From assembly GCF_035582795.1 (NCBI RefSeq), contig NC_134366.1:93367756-93431755 (forward strand): DNA of 64,000 nt, written 5' to 3'. Position numbers and translations under genes: made by a program. The notes under the pieces were generated by a model, which saw only the letters and a list, made by a program, of their open reading frames with translations, made no database searches and was not told the origin of the DNA. Positions 49,001-61,000 of the stretch are shown one piece after another. This DNA is from Mycteria americana (taxonomy: Eukaryota > Chordata > Aves > Ciconiiformes > Ciconiidae). Position 1 is the stretch's first letter; each line of letters opens with the position of its first letter.

Positions 49001-52000
49001 ATTGAAAATACATGAAAAGGATATCCACTTTAACATCAATGCACTTATCTACCAGATATGGCAAAAAAATGTGACTACTTGTTGTGGTTTAGCCCCAGTC
49101 AGCAATTAAGTACCACACAGCTGCTTGCTCACCCTCCCCGCCCCCCGTGGGATGGGGGAGAGAATCGGAAGAGCAAAAGTAAGAAAACTCATGGGTTGAG
49201 ATAAGAACAGTTTAATAATTGAAATATAATAATAATAATAATAATTGTGATGAAAGGAAAATGAGAGAAACAAAACCCAGGAAAAAAACCAAGTGATGCA
49301 ACCGTTCACCACCTGCCGACTGATGCCCAGCCAGTCTCCGAGCAGCGACCGCGACCTCCCGGCCAACTCCCCCCAGTTTATATACTGAGCATGATGTCCT
49401 ATAGTATGGAATAGCCCTTTGGTCAGTTTGGATCAACTCTCTTGGCTGTGCCCCCTCCCAGCTTCTTGTGCACCTGGCAGAACATGGGAAGCTGAAAAGT
49501 CCTTGACTAGTGTAAACACCATTTAGCAACAACTAGAACATCAGCGTCTTATCAATATTATTCTCATACTAAAATCCAAAACACAGCAGTATACCAGCTA
49601 CTAGGAAGAAAATTAACTCTATCCCAGCCGAAACCAGGACACTACTGTTCAGTAGTCTCTTCTGTCTTCCTGAGGCAACAAGAGTGCAGACCGATGTGGA
49701 TGTAAGCATCATAGAACACAAGGTGGAGCTCCTGCTCTACTCCTGAACAAAAGAAAAGAGAGGGGGGGCAAGCGTCCTGTGAGGAATACAAATGCAACGG
49801 TAATAGGGCTGTAGCTCCTGTTACTTCTTATTCTTCTATACAGTGGTAATAGTTAAGTTTAGTGTCACTTTCTGATATTTCTGAACTTCCCCCCCCCCCC
49901 CCCCCCCTTTGTCTGTTTGTTACTGGATGGTTACCACTTCATTTATCCACTTTATTTAATAGCATAAGATTTAAAGTAATTATTTTTGTGCTATAGCCAA
50001 TGATGTTCAACTTGGACATATTAAAATAATAAAATACCGGGAAGTGTGAAAGTTGCTGTAATTCTATGGCTGTGTAAGATTTGTGGCTTCAATGTACTCC
50101 TTATTTCTGTTACCTTAATAATGAAAATTGCATGAAAGAAAACATAAATGGGAGAGGAAGAGATTGATAATGGGAATAATGAGTCTCTGAAGTCCAAAGA
50201 AAAGTGCAGTAATATTTGCTGGTGAACTTTGCAGAAAAATATTCCGCTCCTATTTAAGGCGGCTGTGCTGAGTGACTTTGATGCTAGTGGATAGCACATG
50301 ACAACTTCACTGACAAAACTTGATTAGATGATTTCTTGAAAAACGCTGTGTAAAATGTCATGATAATACATGATACAGCTAAAGCAAGCAGTATAGTCAG
50401 CTATGTTTTAGACGTTGAAAGGGAGTGCAAATTTTCAGTGTGTTCCATAAAAAAAGAAAAAAGTACACTGAAAGAAATCAATGGGTTAAGAAACTATTGC
50501 TTAAAAACAAGCTCCACGCCAACGTAATGCAATACATGAAATCCAAGAAGTGAATAAAGAACAATAAAATTATGTCAGCAAAAGGACACCTGAAAATAGA
50601 ATAGCAGCAAAGTTTTTCATGTAGGAAAAATTTTCTTACCTAAGGTGTGACTTCTTCCTGGTATCAGCCAAATTTTCCATGTGTGGTGGTCTTATGAATG
50701 CTCTCCCTTCTAATCACATGGAGCACAAATTGTATTCTAATATTCAAATACAGCAGTTAAACCAATAGTGTGATTAGGCTTCCCTTTTAAGAATTAAAAA
50801 AATATATAATAAAGATTAATTTTAGTGTTTTTAAAAATTTGCCCAGAGGTTGGATATAATTGGGAGTTCCATTAAGATCGGTGTGTGGTATATCTGTTAG
50901 GAAGTGGAAAACAAGTGAAAGGAGAAGTGAGGATAAGTTTATTCAGAAGATATCTGAAGAAGTTATCCAAGAATAATTTAGTTCATAAAGGAGGTTGTGT
51001 GCAGCCTTATTTCTTTTAAGGCTTTTTAAGTTTTAAGGAAATGAGAATTCAGATTTAAGAGGATTGAAGTAAGAAGGTCTGTGGCTCTGCTTTTGATGTT
51101 GGACTGTGGAATGCAGCTTATGATATCCAAGAACCAACAGAAGAATGTCTGTCAGATAAAGAACAGTTAATTTGATTGTTAAGCATTTGAGTATATACGG
51201 GTGGTGTTAATAAAGTTTCATTGTTGATTCCTAACATATCAATCTTTATTGTCAGCAATACCTGATTTTAGTATGTGCCAAAGTGATATTTATGTCCAAA
51301 ACAAAGTATTTCATTGTACTGGCTTGTCTGATTAGGAATGATGGCTTTGTTTCCTGCAGATTGAATTAACTAAAAGAGGACTTCAGGAATTTCTCTTGGT
51401 AAAAGCTCCAGAAACAGGAGAATTATTTGTGAATTTTGACCCTCAAATATTAACTTTAATCAGAGAAACAGATTGCATGGCTCACATGTGCCTTGAAATC
51501 CCACCATTTGCAACTATTATTCAACAGAAGAGAGACTGGTATAAGAAAATTGTCAACAGTTTGCAGGTGGGTTTATTTTAGTTATTTTACATATGTGTAG
51601 TGTGCATTAAAATGTCTAGGTTCTATACATATGGAAGAGAAAAAATGAAGATCAACTATTATGCATTAGGAAAACATTGGCAAATCTATTTTTTATCTTT
51701 ATGATTGTCTTGAGGCACTTTTAAAAATAATTTCTTGGCTTTGTATTTTATGAGAAGTCACTTCAAAGATGCATAGGTTTAGGGAAGCTCTGCAGAGCTT
51801 GGGAAAGAGGTGAGGATGGGGAGGAAAGGAGGTTTACAAGATGCCTTGCTCTGTTGCCTGCTTTCTAAATGATAAGCAATTTATCTCTCATCCAGTAATG
51901 CAGTCAACATTAGATACAGTTTGTTTTGAGAGGATCACTGGGAGGGAGGAACAGGTGGTATGCCTTTAAAAAGTGTAGAGCATCAAGCAAGTAGCAGCAT

Positions 52001-55000
52001 AGTTCCCGCACCAGTGTTTTACACAGATGTCTGTGGAATAGTTTAAAAAAGAGAAGCTAAAACTTCCCTTTCTCTCATCTTTCAAATCCTTTGGATCATT
52101 TTGTCTACCTATGAACAGACAAGGTTCTCAATGACTCAAGACAAGGATTCAAAGCTAGGTGTCCAGAAAACTACAGCTTCAAAGGGCTACTTGATTCTGA
52201 AATGAGAAAAAAAAGTCATATTAAGTCATGAAGTTATTGCAAGGATTGTTTTTTGCAAAATATGTGAAACTAGATCAGCGGGTTAAAGATGCATTAGAAA
52301 CCAAATACCATATTAAAGTTCAGGTAAGGCTGGTCTAATAAAACTGCTGAAAAGTTCACTTAGATGCATTTTTTTTTTTCCCTTGGGCTTTTCGTCTCCT
52401 GGAACATCCATTTAGAGACTGAAATTTGCAAACCTTTTTCTATGCATGTTGTGGTTTAACTCCGGTAGGCAGCTAAGCATCACACAGCTGCTTGCTTACT
52501 CCTCCCAGTGGGATGGGGGAGAGAATCTGAAGGTTAAAAGTGTGAAAACGTGTGGGTTGAGATAAAGACAATTTAATCGGGAAAGCAAAAACTGCATGCT
52601 CAAGCAAAACAAAATAAAGAATTAATTTACTACTTCCCATCGGCAGGCTGGTATTTAGCCATCTCCAGGAAAGGAAGGCTGTATCACGGTTACTTGGGAA
52701 GACAAACGCCATTACTCTGAATGTCCCTCCCCCTTCCTCCTTCTTCCCCCAGCTTTTATTTTTGAGCATGATGCAATAGGTATGGAATATCCCTTTGGTC
52801 AGTTGGGGTCAGTTGTCCCAGCTGTGTTCTCTCCCTACTTCTTGTATGTCCTCAGCCCACCCACTGGTGGGGCATGAGGTAGAAAAGGCCTCAATGTTGT
52901 ATGAGCACTGTTCAGCAATAGCCAAAACATCGTTGTGTTATCAACGCTGTTTTGGTCGTAAGTCTAAAACATGGCACCATATGAGCCGCTATGAAAAAAG
53001 TTAACTCCATCCCAACCAAAACCAGTACAATCTACAAAGATGAATTTCCATGTGAAGTAGTACTTGCATTATTATAAAAAGCAACAAATAGTGAACTTCT
53101 GCCAAAAATAATGAAAACATTTCCCAAACAATTAATTATAATTTCTTAAGAATTTCACTGATGTACATCCAGAGGAATTTTCTTAATTTAAGTTATGATA
53201 AATGTGTATGTGAAGAGGTTCAAATCAGTGTATATTAACTAGTGTATATTAACTAATGCTTTCATTCTCTGTTTATTTCAGATGATGCTGGCAGAATATA
53301 AAAGAATTAAATTGAAAATACAACACCCTATTGAACAACTGATGGCTCCTCGGTTAGCAAATGTAGACGATGCTATCCAGCCAGGTCTAATGTTACTGAC
53401 CTGGACATCCTTTAATATTGAGAAATATATTAATACAGTTTTTTACAAGCTAGGTGAGTCACTTGCCTCCTTCCACTAACTTCTGCTTGTTTTTTTCTAT
53501 ACAAATACAAGCTACATTATTAAGTTTACTATCCTTTATATGATTTGCACTTCATTGACTTATACGTGAAAGCAGAATTTTCACCTGTCCTGTACTTCAT
53601 GAAACCTCACCTTTATAACACCACCTTCTTTTTGTCTCACATATTTGTCAAATTTTTACTAACATGGATGAGATGGCAGTTAGGATTAAACCAAGCATAA
53701 AGTAGTGTGAAAAAGGTCCTGTGTGTTCTGAATTCAAAGAATGATAGCTACTTTTTTAAAGAGCTCCTAGGTTTCAGTCTCTTCCTAATCTTGCATTTCT
53801 TTTCTATAATGTACAAAACAAGTTCTCAGGGAATAGTATCTCGACTGAGTTGGTACTGTCACTGCTCAATAGCTTTTCATATTAAACTTTTTTTTAACAT
53901 CAGTCTCTTTAAAACTAATGCATACACATCTTGGGCAACAGCTTTAGAAAACAGATGAGCTTGTAGCCTTTTCAAAAGATTATCACAAGATTGCACTGAG
54001 ATGCGTATTGTTTCTGAAGATACCAAGTTCCTTTTGCTTCAGCTTAATTACTACATCAAACATAGATTTTGTTTTTTGAAATGATGTAATTTGTTATAGT
54101 GGGAATGTTCTTTAGTTGAATGGTAAATTAAAATGCATTTTGGATGCTAATCTGACATTACACTAAATTTAATTTTGAATAGCGCAAGTACTTTGAGTCT
54201 GGAACAGGCACCTTGCTGCTATTTCAATTTCAGTATTGAAAGCAAATTGCTATTAAACTGTGAAAATTCTAGTGATTGTTTTCTGTTAACTATTATTTGG
54301 CTTCTAACATTTTTTTGAAGGATAGACATTTTATTTGTCAAAAGTTTCTGTTGCTAGTAGGTTCTCCAAGTTGTAACTAGTTCAAGCTATAGGAGAAGTA
54401 TTCCTGGACCTCAATTGAATTTTAATGTCTTTGTGTTTAAAATGCATATACTTTAAGCTCATCTTATGTATATTTATAATATTTTGCCTATTATCTTTTA
54501 GGATATGGATAGCATATGCTAGATGAGCATGTGTTATGCAAAAAATTAATCATGAATTCAGTGGTGAATCTTGTCATAAAAGTTTAGATGTTTGAAGTAA
54601 GCTGGTTAAGGTGTAGAGTTCATATAAAATTGAATATGTTTGTTGAAGTAAAAATTTAAGCAAGACTCTGCAAAGGCTATTGTTTCAAACTTTTAAGCTT
54701 GTCTTGAATCTTCTGTTTGCTTCAAAAGCTGGGCTCGAGTTATTGCTTGATCAAGTGAATGACTTGGTTGAATTTCGTATTGATGCTGTCCTTCAAGAGA
54801 TGAATAGAGTGCCACTCTGTAAGTTGCCAGAAGATGAACCACTGAGCTGTGAGGAATTTCTCCAGAAGACTAAGGTTATTAGATAAAATTTTCATAAAGA
54901 AGAGTTCAATGACTTTGAATTAAGATATTTTCCCTTTTTTATGAGACAAAAATAGTGCAGAATTAATGAAGCATCTGTGGGAAACTGAAGTAAGGAAATC

Positions 55001-58000
55001 CCCACTTGCTTGGCTGGAACCTTAAAAAGGAACAGAAATACCAAATGCAAAGAGGTCTGAGCTGAAGTGTTCTTTTCTGAGTTTATTAATGTCAAGCCAA
55101 CTACTGTATGATATTTCTTTTATGCTTTGATATCACTCAACTTAAATGTTTTTCCTCTGTGATAGTATCTTTTTTGTCATTGTTGCTTGTTAGTGCCTTT
55201 AAATAAGGGAATTGCCCATCTGATGCCTGTGAATAGCTCCATAACAAGTGCACTTGGTTGCCTGGGAGAGTAAATACTATGGAAATTATTGTGCACCGAG
55301 TATCTCTGTTAATCTCAAACTCTCCTGAGTTGGTAATGGGATGTGCAAAATATACTCGGAAGTACCTGGCCGAAGGTATTCTGGGAACAGCCCCTTCCTT
55401 CACCCCATCAAAGTACTTTTATGTCGAAGAGGATTAACTGTAAGCATGTGAGTTGTTAGTCAGTTAGAAAGCTGATTAAGCTAGTAATAAAATTGAATGA
55501 CAGAATGATTTTTATGAGGCAATAGTGAGATATTCTGGCACTTTAGGATATAATGTCTAACTTGTGTTTTCTCCTGAAATAAACTTTGCTTTGGAAAAGC
55601 GTGTAGAAGATCATGTAGATAATCCCCATCCCTGGCCTCCTTGTAGCAATAAATACTAGAAATGAAAGTATTGTTTCTCTTAGTGTACTTAACTTTTTGG
55701 CCTTTCCTCTTTTGTCCCTTGTAACAGCTCACCTTGTGGTTAAATACAAAGTAAAACTTAAAATAACATTTTATGGAATTAATGGTATTTTGTAAGCCTC
55801 ACAGTCCATTGGTTTTTTTGTTGATCCTGCTGCTGCTTTCCTGATAAGGCTAGTACTAAAACATATAATTGCTAAAGTAAAAATACGTGAGAGTGAGCAA
55901 AAAAAACTTCTCAGCACTGTGTGATAATTGATATTGCTTAATGTTCATCTTCTACAAGAAAACTTGAACTGCTACATAGCAATTACACCACAAGAGCAAA
56001 TCAATTTGAGTTAGCAGAGTAAGTGGTATACTAATCCCAGTTATGGGTACAATGAAAATAGTAAAAGCATTTGTAAGCTTATTGTAGTTTTTAATTAGAA
56101 GGGACTAGAAATAAGCTCTATCACCTAACAGGTGTCTTTAAGTTTCTAAAGAAATTGCTGCAACAAAAATACTTATACCGTGGGGAAAAAAAACCACAGT
56201 ACTTTGTTTAGTAGTTGCTGTGATACTGCAAATCAGATCTGGCTTCTCTCTTAACTAGACTGAACCATTAGGAAGATCAAAGATTGTATCTTAAAATTTG
56301 GAAAGGACTGAATCTTGCTAATGGCTGAATTTTTCCCATTATTGATTTTTAAGTAAATGGAAGTAGCCAGATTTGATTCAGCTTAAAGAAATAGGAGATA
56401 ACAAAGAAGAAAAAAAATTAAAAGGCAATTATAGTTAAAAATTATAGTTGGCTAAACCATACTTGATCAATTTTACCGTAAGTATTAAAGAAAAAACTGC
56501 ACAGTACTTTAATATATTTCTGAATTTTATTAAATCTCATTTTTTGATTCCTTCTCCTCCCAGTTAATAATTTTCTTGTTTATTCTAATCATACATACAG
56601 CTTTTGATAGATTTTATCTCCTATCTAGCTATGAATGGGAAATATGATTGGCTAATACTCTTTATGGCATGGCCAAGTAATGTAAAATGGCAATGATTAA
56701 AAGAAAGGTTAAATATTCTATGTCTACATTGGACGGTTAAGAAAATTAAGACGCACTTGGTTTTGGGAGCCCTTTAATGGGACTAGGCTTTTAAATGCTG
56801 ATTCATGATATTAACTATGGATGAGTCATGTGATTTAGGAAACAAGCCACAGCAATTTTGAAAGTCATTTATGATGTCTTGTTTGGCACAACAAAGAATC
56901 CAACACTAAATGGTTTGGAACAAACCAATTTAAAAATAATGTTGTGTATTGATCTTGTTTTTCACAAATCTGAGCCCTTGACATTTGTGTTAATAAAGGC
57001 TGCTATGACAGTGAAATAGACACGAGAACTGGGAAGATGAGAACGTATGTTTGTTTTGGTTTGATAACAGGAGCTCTGTATAAAAGGTTCTCGGACTTTA
57101 CATTTAAAAAGCTCACTGGTGGAAGACGCTGCTAATGAGCTGATTAACATGCTACTTGACACTGATGTAGAGGTCAGAAAAGCAGATGAGAAGTCAGTTG
57201 TACCCACTGGTGAAATAAGGGGAAAAAATACGGGTAAGAAGACTGTATTGTAGCTCTGTGCTTATGTTTCTTTTGCATGCTGATAGTATGTGTTGGGTGA
57301 TAGTGTAGCTTAGCTGACTGAAGTATCAGTCAGTATCTAATGTCTAAAGACTTTTGTTTGAATTTGCCAGGATAACAGATCATCTAACAATCATCTATCA
57401 TCTGCAAAATATGTCAATATTATCAGTCTAACTTGCATGTTGAAATGTTAATGCCATAGGAGCAGCTACTTACAGGCCTTGGTTAATATCTGGACTTCCT
57501 AGAGAATGAATATAATAAATAATACCTAAATTTTGGTAATAGTCATGCCAGTTTGTACTGAGAAGAGAAGGTGGACAGGAGTGAAAGGACTGTTACATTG
57601 AGGTACAGATTACAAATGAGTATAATCTGCACTTCTGTAAAATTTAGCTGTGTTTCAGACACCTGTGGAGTCTGAATATATAATACTAATATAATATGCA
57701 TATATCAGTATATATTATATAACTGAATATAATACTAATAAAGCAACACGCTTTATTGTGTTTCCAATCCCTTAAGTCAATTTAACTAACTAGATGTATG
57801 ATGTTTTAGCAACTGAAGAGGAAAGAAGATCAAAAAGCTTGACTTCCGGCCACAATTCCCGTGAGATATGGGCTGGACTGTCTCCTCCAGCAAAGAGGAA
57901 GAGAACAGATTTAGAAATATTAGAGGAAGAAGCCAATGAACTGCTTTCCTACTTCAATCATTGTAATATTGACGCCCTTTTGAAAGTCACTCGAACCACT

Positions 58001-61000
58001 CTGGAGACCATACGCAAACGCATCCATGCATCTTCCATGATCAACTTCTTAGGTAGCCATATTGCAGTACTTTGCTTTCTTAGCTTATAGAAAGAAATAT
58101 GTAAATGTAATATCCCAGAACTGTATAAAAAAGAGCCACATATGTAAAAGAGGGGAAACCAAAGGGAATTTGAATAAGCTTTCCTGTTAAATCACAATTG
58201 ATAACATGGTATATTTCCAAAGGAATTTTTTTTCCTGTGAGAGCAGGAATGTGTCATTGTGATGCTGTTTCTCTTAGGACTGACTGTATTGTTCTGAAGC
58301 TGGATATTATATTTGGAGCTGGACTTGATAAGTGGTTACCTGTTTGACCTTGTCTTTTACATAATACGTATTGAAAAAAATAATAGAGGAAGAGGTGTGT
58401 TCTCTTTCTCTTACTAATTGCCTTCAGATCTTTCTATACATTATGATGGAACACTCTTTTGAAGTGTTTTCTTGTTACGTACTTTTAAGAAACAAAAATA
58501 AAGGTGTTTATATTTGGTCTCTATAGCATATAAGGCATACAATATTATGAGATTCTAAGGAGTTTTTGTGCCCAATTTAATATGCTGACTGGGAGTACAA
58601 GCCAGATAACAAAATTTTCTGCTAAACAGAGTTTAGCTACACAGAACAAGTTGAAGAGGAGCTTCATGGAGAGAAATAGCATGGTACTTAGTTTTCGCTT
58701 GTGCTGCTATAGACTTTACCAGTACATCCTGTAAATTACTCAGGAATCTTTTTTTCCTTAAGACATTACACTCACTACTCAACACTAGGATGTATATATT
58801 GGTTTATATTAGTACAATGCCTAGTTTGATGTCTTGAAAAAAATGTGAACAACCTTTTTTTTTTTTCTTTCATTTAGAAAATGACAATGCTTCTAAGCAG
58901 AAAAAGAATGCTCATCCTATAATTAGGACTAGTATTAACCTATCTATCCCTAATATCATCATGACACCCTCTTTGGATGAGGTACAGCAGACACTTAATA
59001 AAGCTGTAGATAGTATTGTGAAAGTAATGAAAGGAGTTGGACAGTGGAGTAAGGAGAGAATATCCAAGGTTTGTGTCTTTAACAGCCTTACTTCCAACTA
59101 GTGTTTCAAAACTACTGCAAATAGAATATGAAATTTTATTTCTTCCCCAGAAGAAAATGTTAGAGAGAAGAGTGGCTGTGTTGCGGTGTGAGAGCAGAGA
59201 CAGTGATTCTGATGATGGAATGAAAGAGACTGGAAAGAAAAACATCCATGGTAATGATAAACTCTGACATCACTCAATTTGAATGTTAGGTAAATGTGAT
59301 TTATACAGTATGTGTTAAAGGATATTAAATACAAAATGCATAGAAAGCAATAGAACAAAGACTTGATAGGTTTTAAACTACCTCGGAGAAGAAATAGGAT
59401 ATAATAACAATGCCAGAGCTTCTCATTAGCAACCAGGCTTGCCCAAAGATAGTTGTCTTTGTGTGGATTTGAGTAAGGGGATTTTTTGTGCCTCTCAGAG
59501 TGTTGTACTGCTTTGGGTTCTACCTGCAGCATGTGAAAAGCTGTTAGGGTGCCAGCTTGGGCAGCATAGTAGAAATTGTGAATGAGTTTGGAAAACAATT
59601 ATAGTCACTATCGCTACACAAAAGATCTTTCATGATTTGCGAGTGTGGTTTGTAACTTGACATGTTCAGATGGCATCTTAAAACTTGTGCTGAAATTCCT
59701 TTAAGAAGGGTAAGTTGAACTTAAACAAAACCTGGTATTGAATAGGAATGTCTATAGAAATTGCAGTATTGGTGGACAAAGGATTGAATAGACTAAAATT
59801 TCTAAAAGGATTTTAACTTAATCTGTTTTGTGATCAGACATGGAATTAAGTTATTGAAGGTATTAATTCAAGAAAATTTAAGGTGGTATCTTTGTTTGCC
59901 TGGTTTTTCTTGTCTGAAATGGTTTAGAATCAAGCCAAATTAATTGTTCTACTTCTTACTTGAAGTACTTCAAAAATATATTGAGTCTTTTTAGGTTAGC
60001 TCCCTCTTATACACCTAAAAAGTAGGAAAGCAATACTTGAACTGGTTAAGAAATTAGATTGTTCTTTCAAAACTAAGAGCTTCTCTTGCCCAAGATGAAA
60101 TAAGAAATGATGTTAAGTTCAATCTTGTGAGTATTTGCTAACCAATGGACCCTCCTTTTATCTTTCTTTCCTTTTGAGGACTGGCTGTGATCAACTGCTC
60201 GGATTTAATGTTAATTTGTATTTCAAATTGTCAATTGTGGTCTACCCCACATTATTTCAGAAAATAAAAATATGTATGGATTTTCTCAATGCTGACATAT
60301 CAGTAAATCACTTAGGTGAAGTGTACAGGATAAACCCTGGGGAAGGGTGAGAGAAAGGGAAAGATTATATTTGCAGGATTGGAGTGGAACTTATTCCAAA
60401 TTTGACAGAGTACCTAGATGAAGCAAGTTTCCTAAAATGGAGAGGTTTATGAATTTGTGGCAATTATATTGGCCTCCTAGACTTCTAGTTGCCTTTTTGA
60501 TTAATAAGAACACTTAACTTTAAAATGCATGCTTATTGAAAAATCAGTCATTAGTTTTTTGTCTATAGAAATTTGCTTTGCCTAAACAATATGTCCTAAA
60601 ACTGCTTTTGTATTTGAATCTGCCTTTATAGATAGTATGTCAGATGCAGCATCGCTCATTCTGTCTGATCCAGTGCAAAGCCAGAACTACTTCAAGAGTG
60701 TTTCAGAGAACAAAGAAATTATTAAATTAGTATCTTTGCTCAGCACTGCTATTAATTCTACAAAAAGGGTAAGACAATCGAGATGTTAATTTAATATCAC
60801 TATCCAAGGGATATTAATGTACTTTTAATATCCTTGGGCAATAAGGGTAGGCATTTAAAGCAGTGATTAAACATATGAATGAAAAAGTGTAGGATGGTGG
60901 ATGGAAAACATGTGGCTGCAAATTTGCAAATATGCTTTGAAAGTGTAACATGCGTTAAGTGTACTCTGTTCAAAAATTTATGCGGTTTTGAATATTGCAT

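Larger units (their letters stand above)
46184..51359 (+). other. DNAH5: DNAH5 intron 14
   Basis: The longest intron in the window (5.2 kb). Holds two solo LTRs of one family (46832-47390 and 49080-49641) and a 19-C run at 49889-49907. The 1.7 kb between the LTRs has a repeat-like look but I could not assign it to a family. Exons 14 and 15 join directly in phase 0. Confidence 0.75.
51567..53281 (+). other. DNAH5: DNAH5 intron 15
   Basis: 1.7 kb, one third of it a solo LTR (52447-53029). The LTR ends 252 bases before exon 16. A 14-bp tandem duplication lies near the acceptor. Confidence 0.8.

Noticed and set aside
47391..49074. Possible old LINE or other element between the two intron 14 LTRs
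   Set aside because: It has a repeat-like feel, but I could not match it to any family by eye, so it is not annotated as an element.
59098..59598. 166-codon minus-strand frame overlapping exon 21
   Set aside because: It is antisense to a confirmed exon, has no family resemblance and runs into intron sequence.
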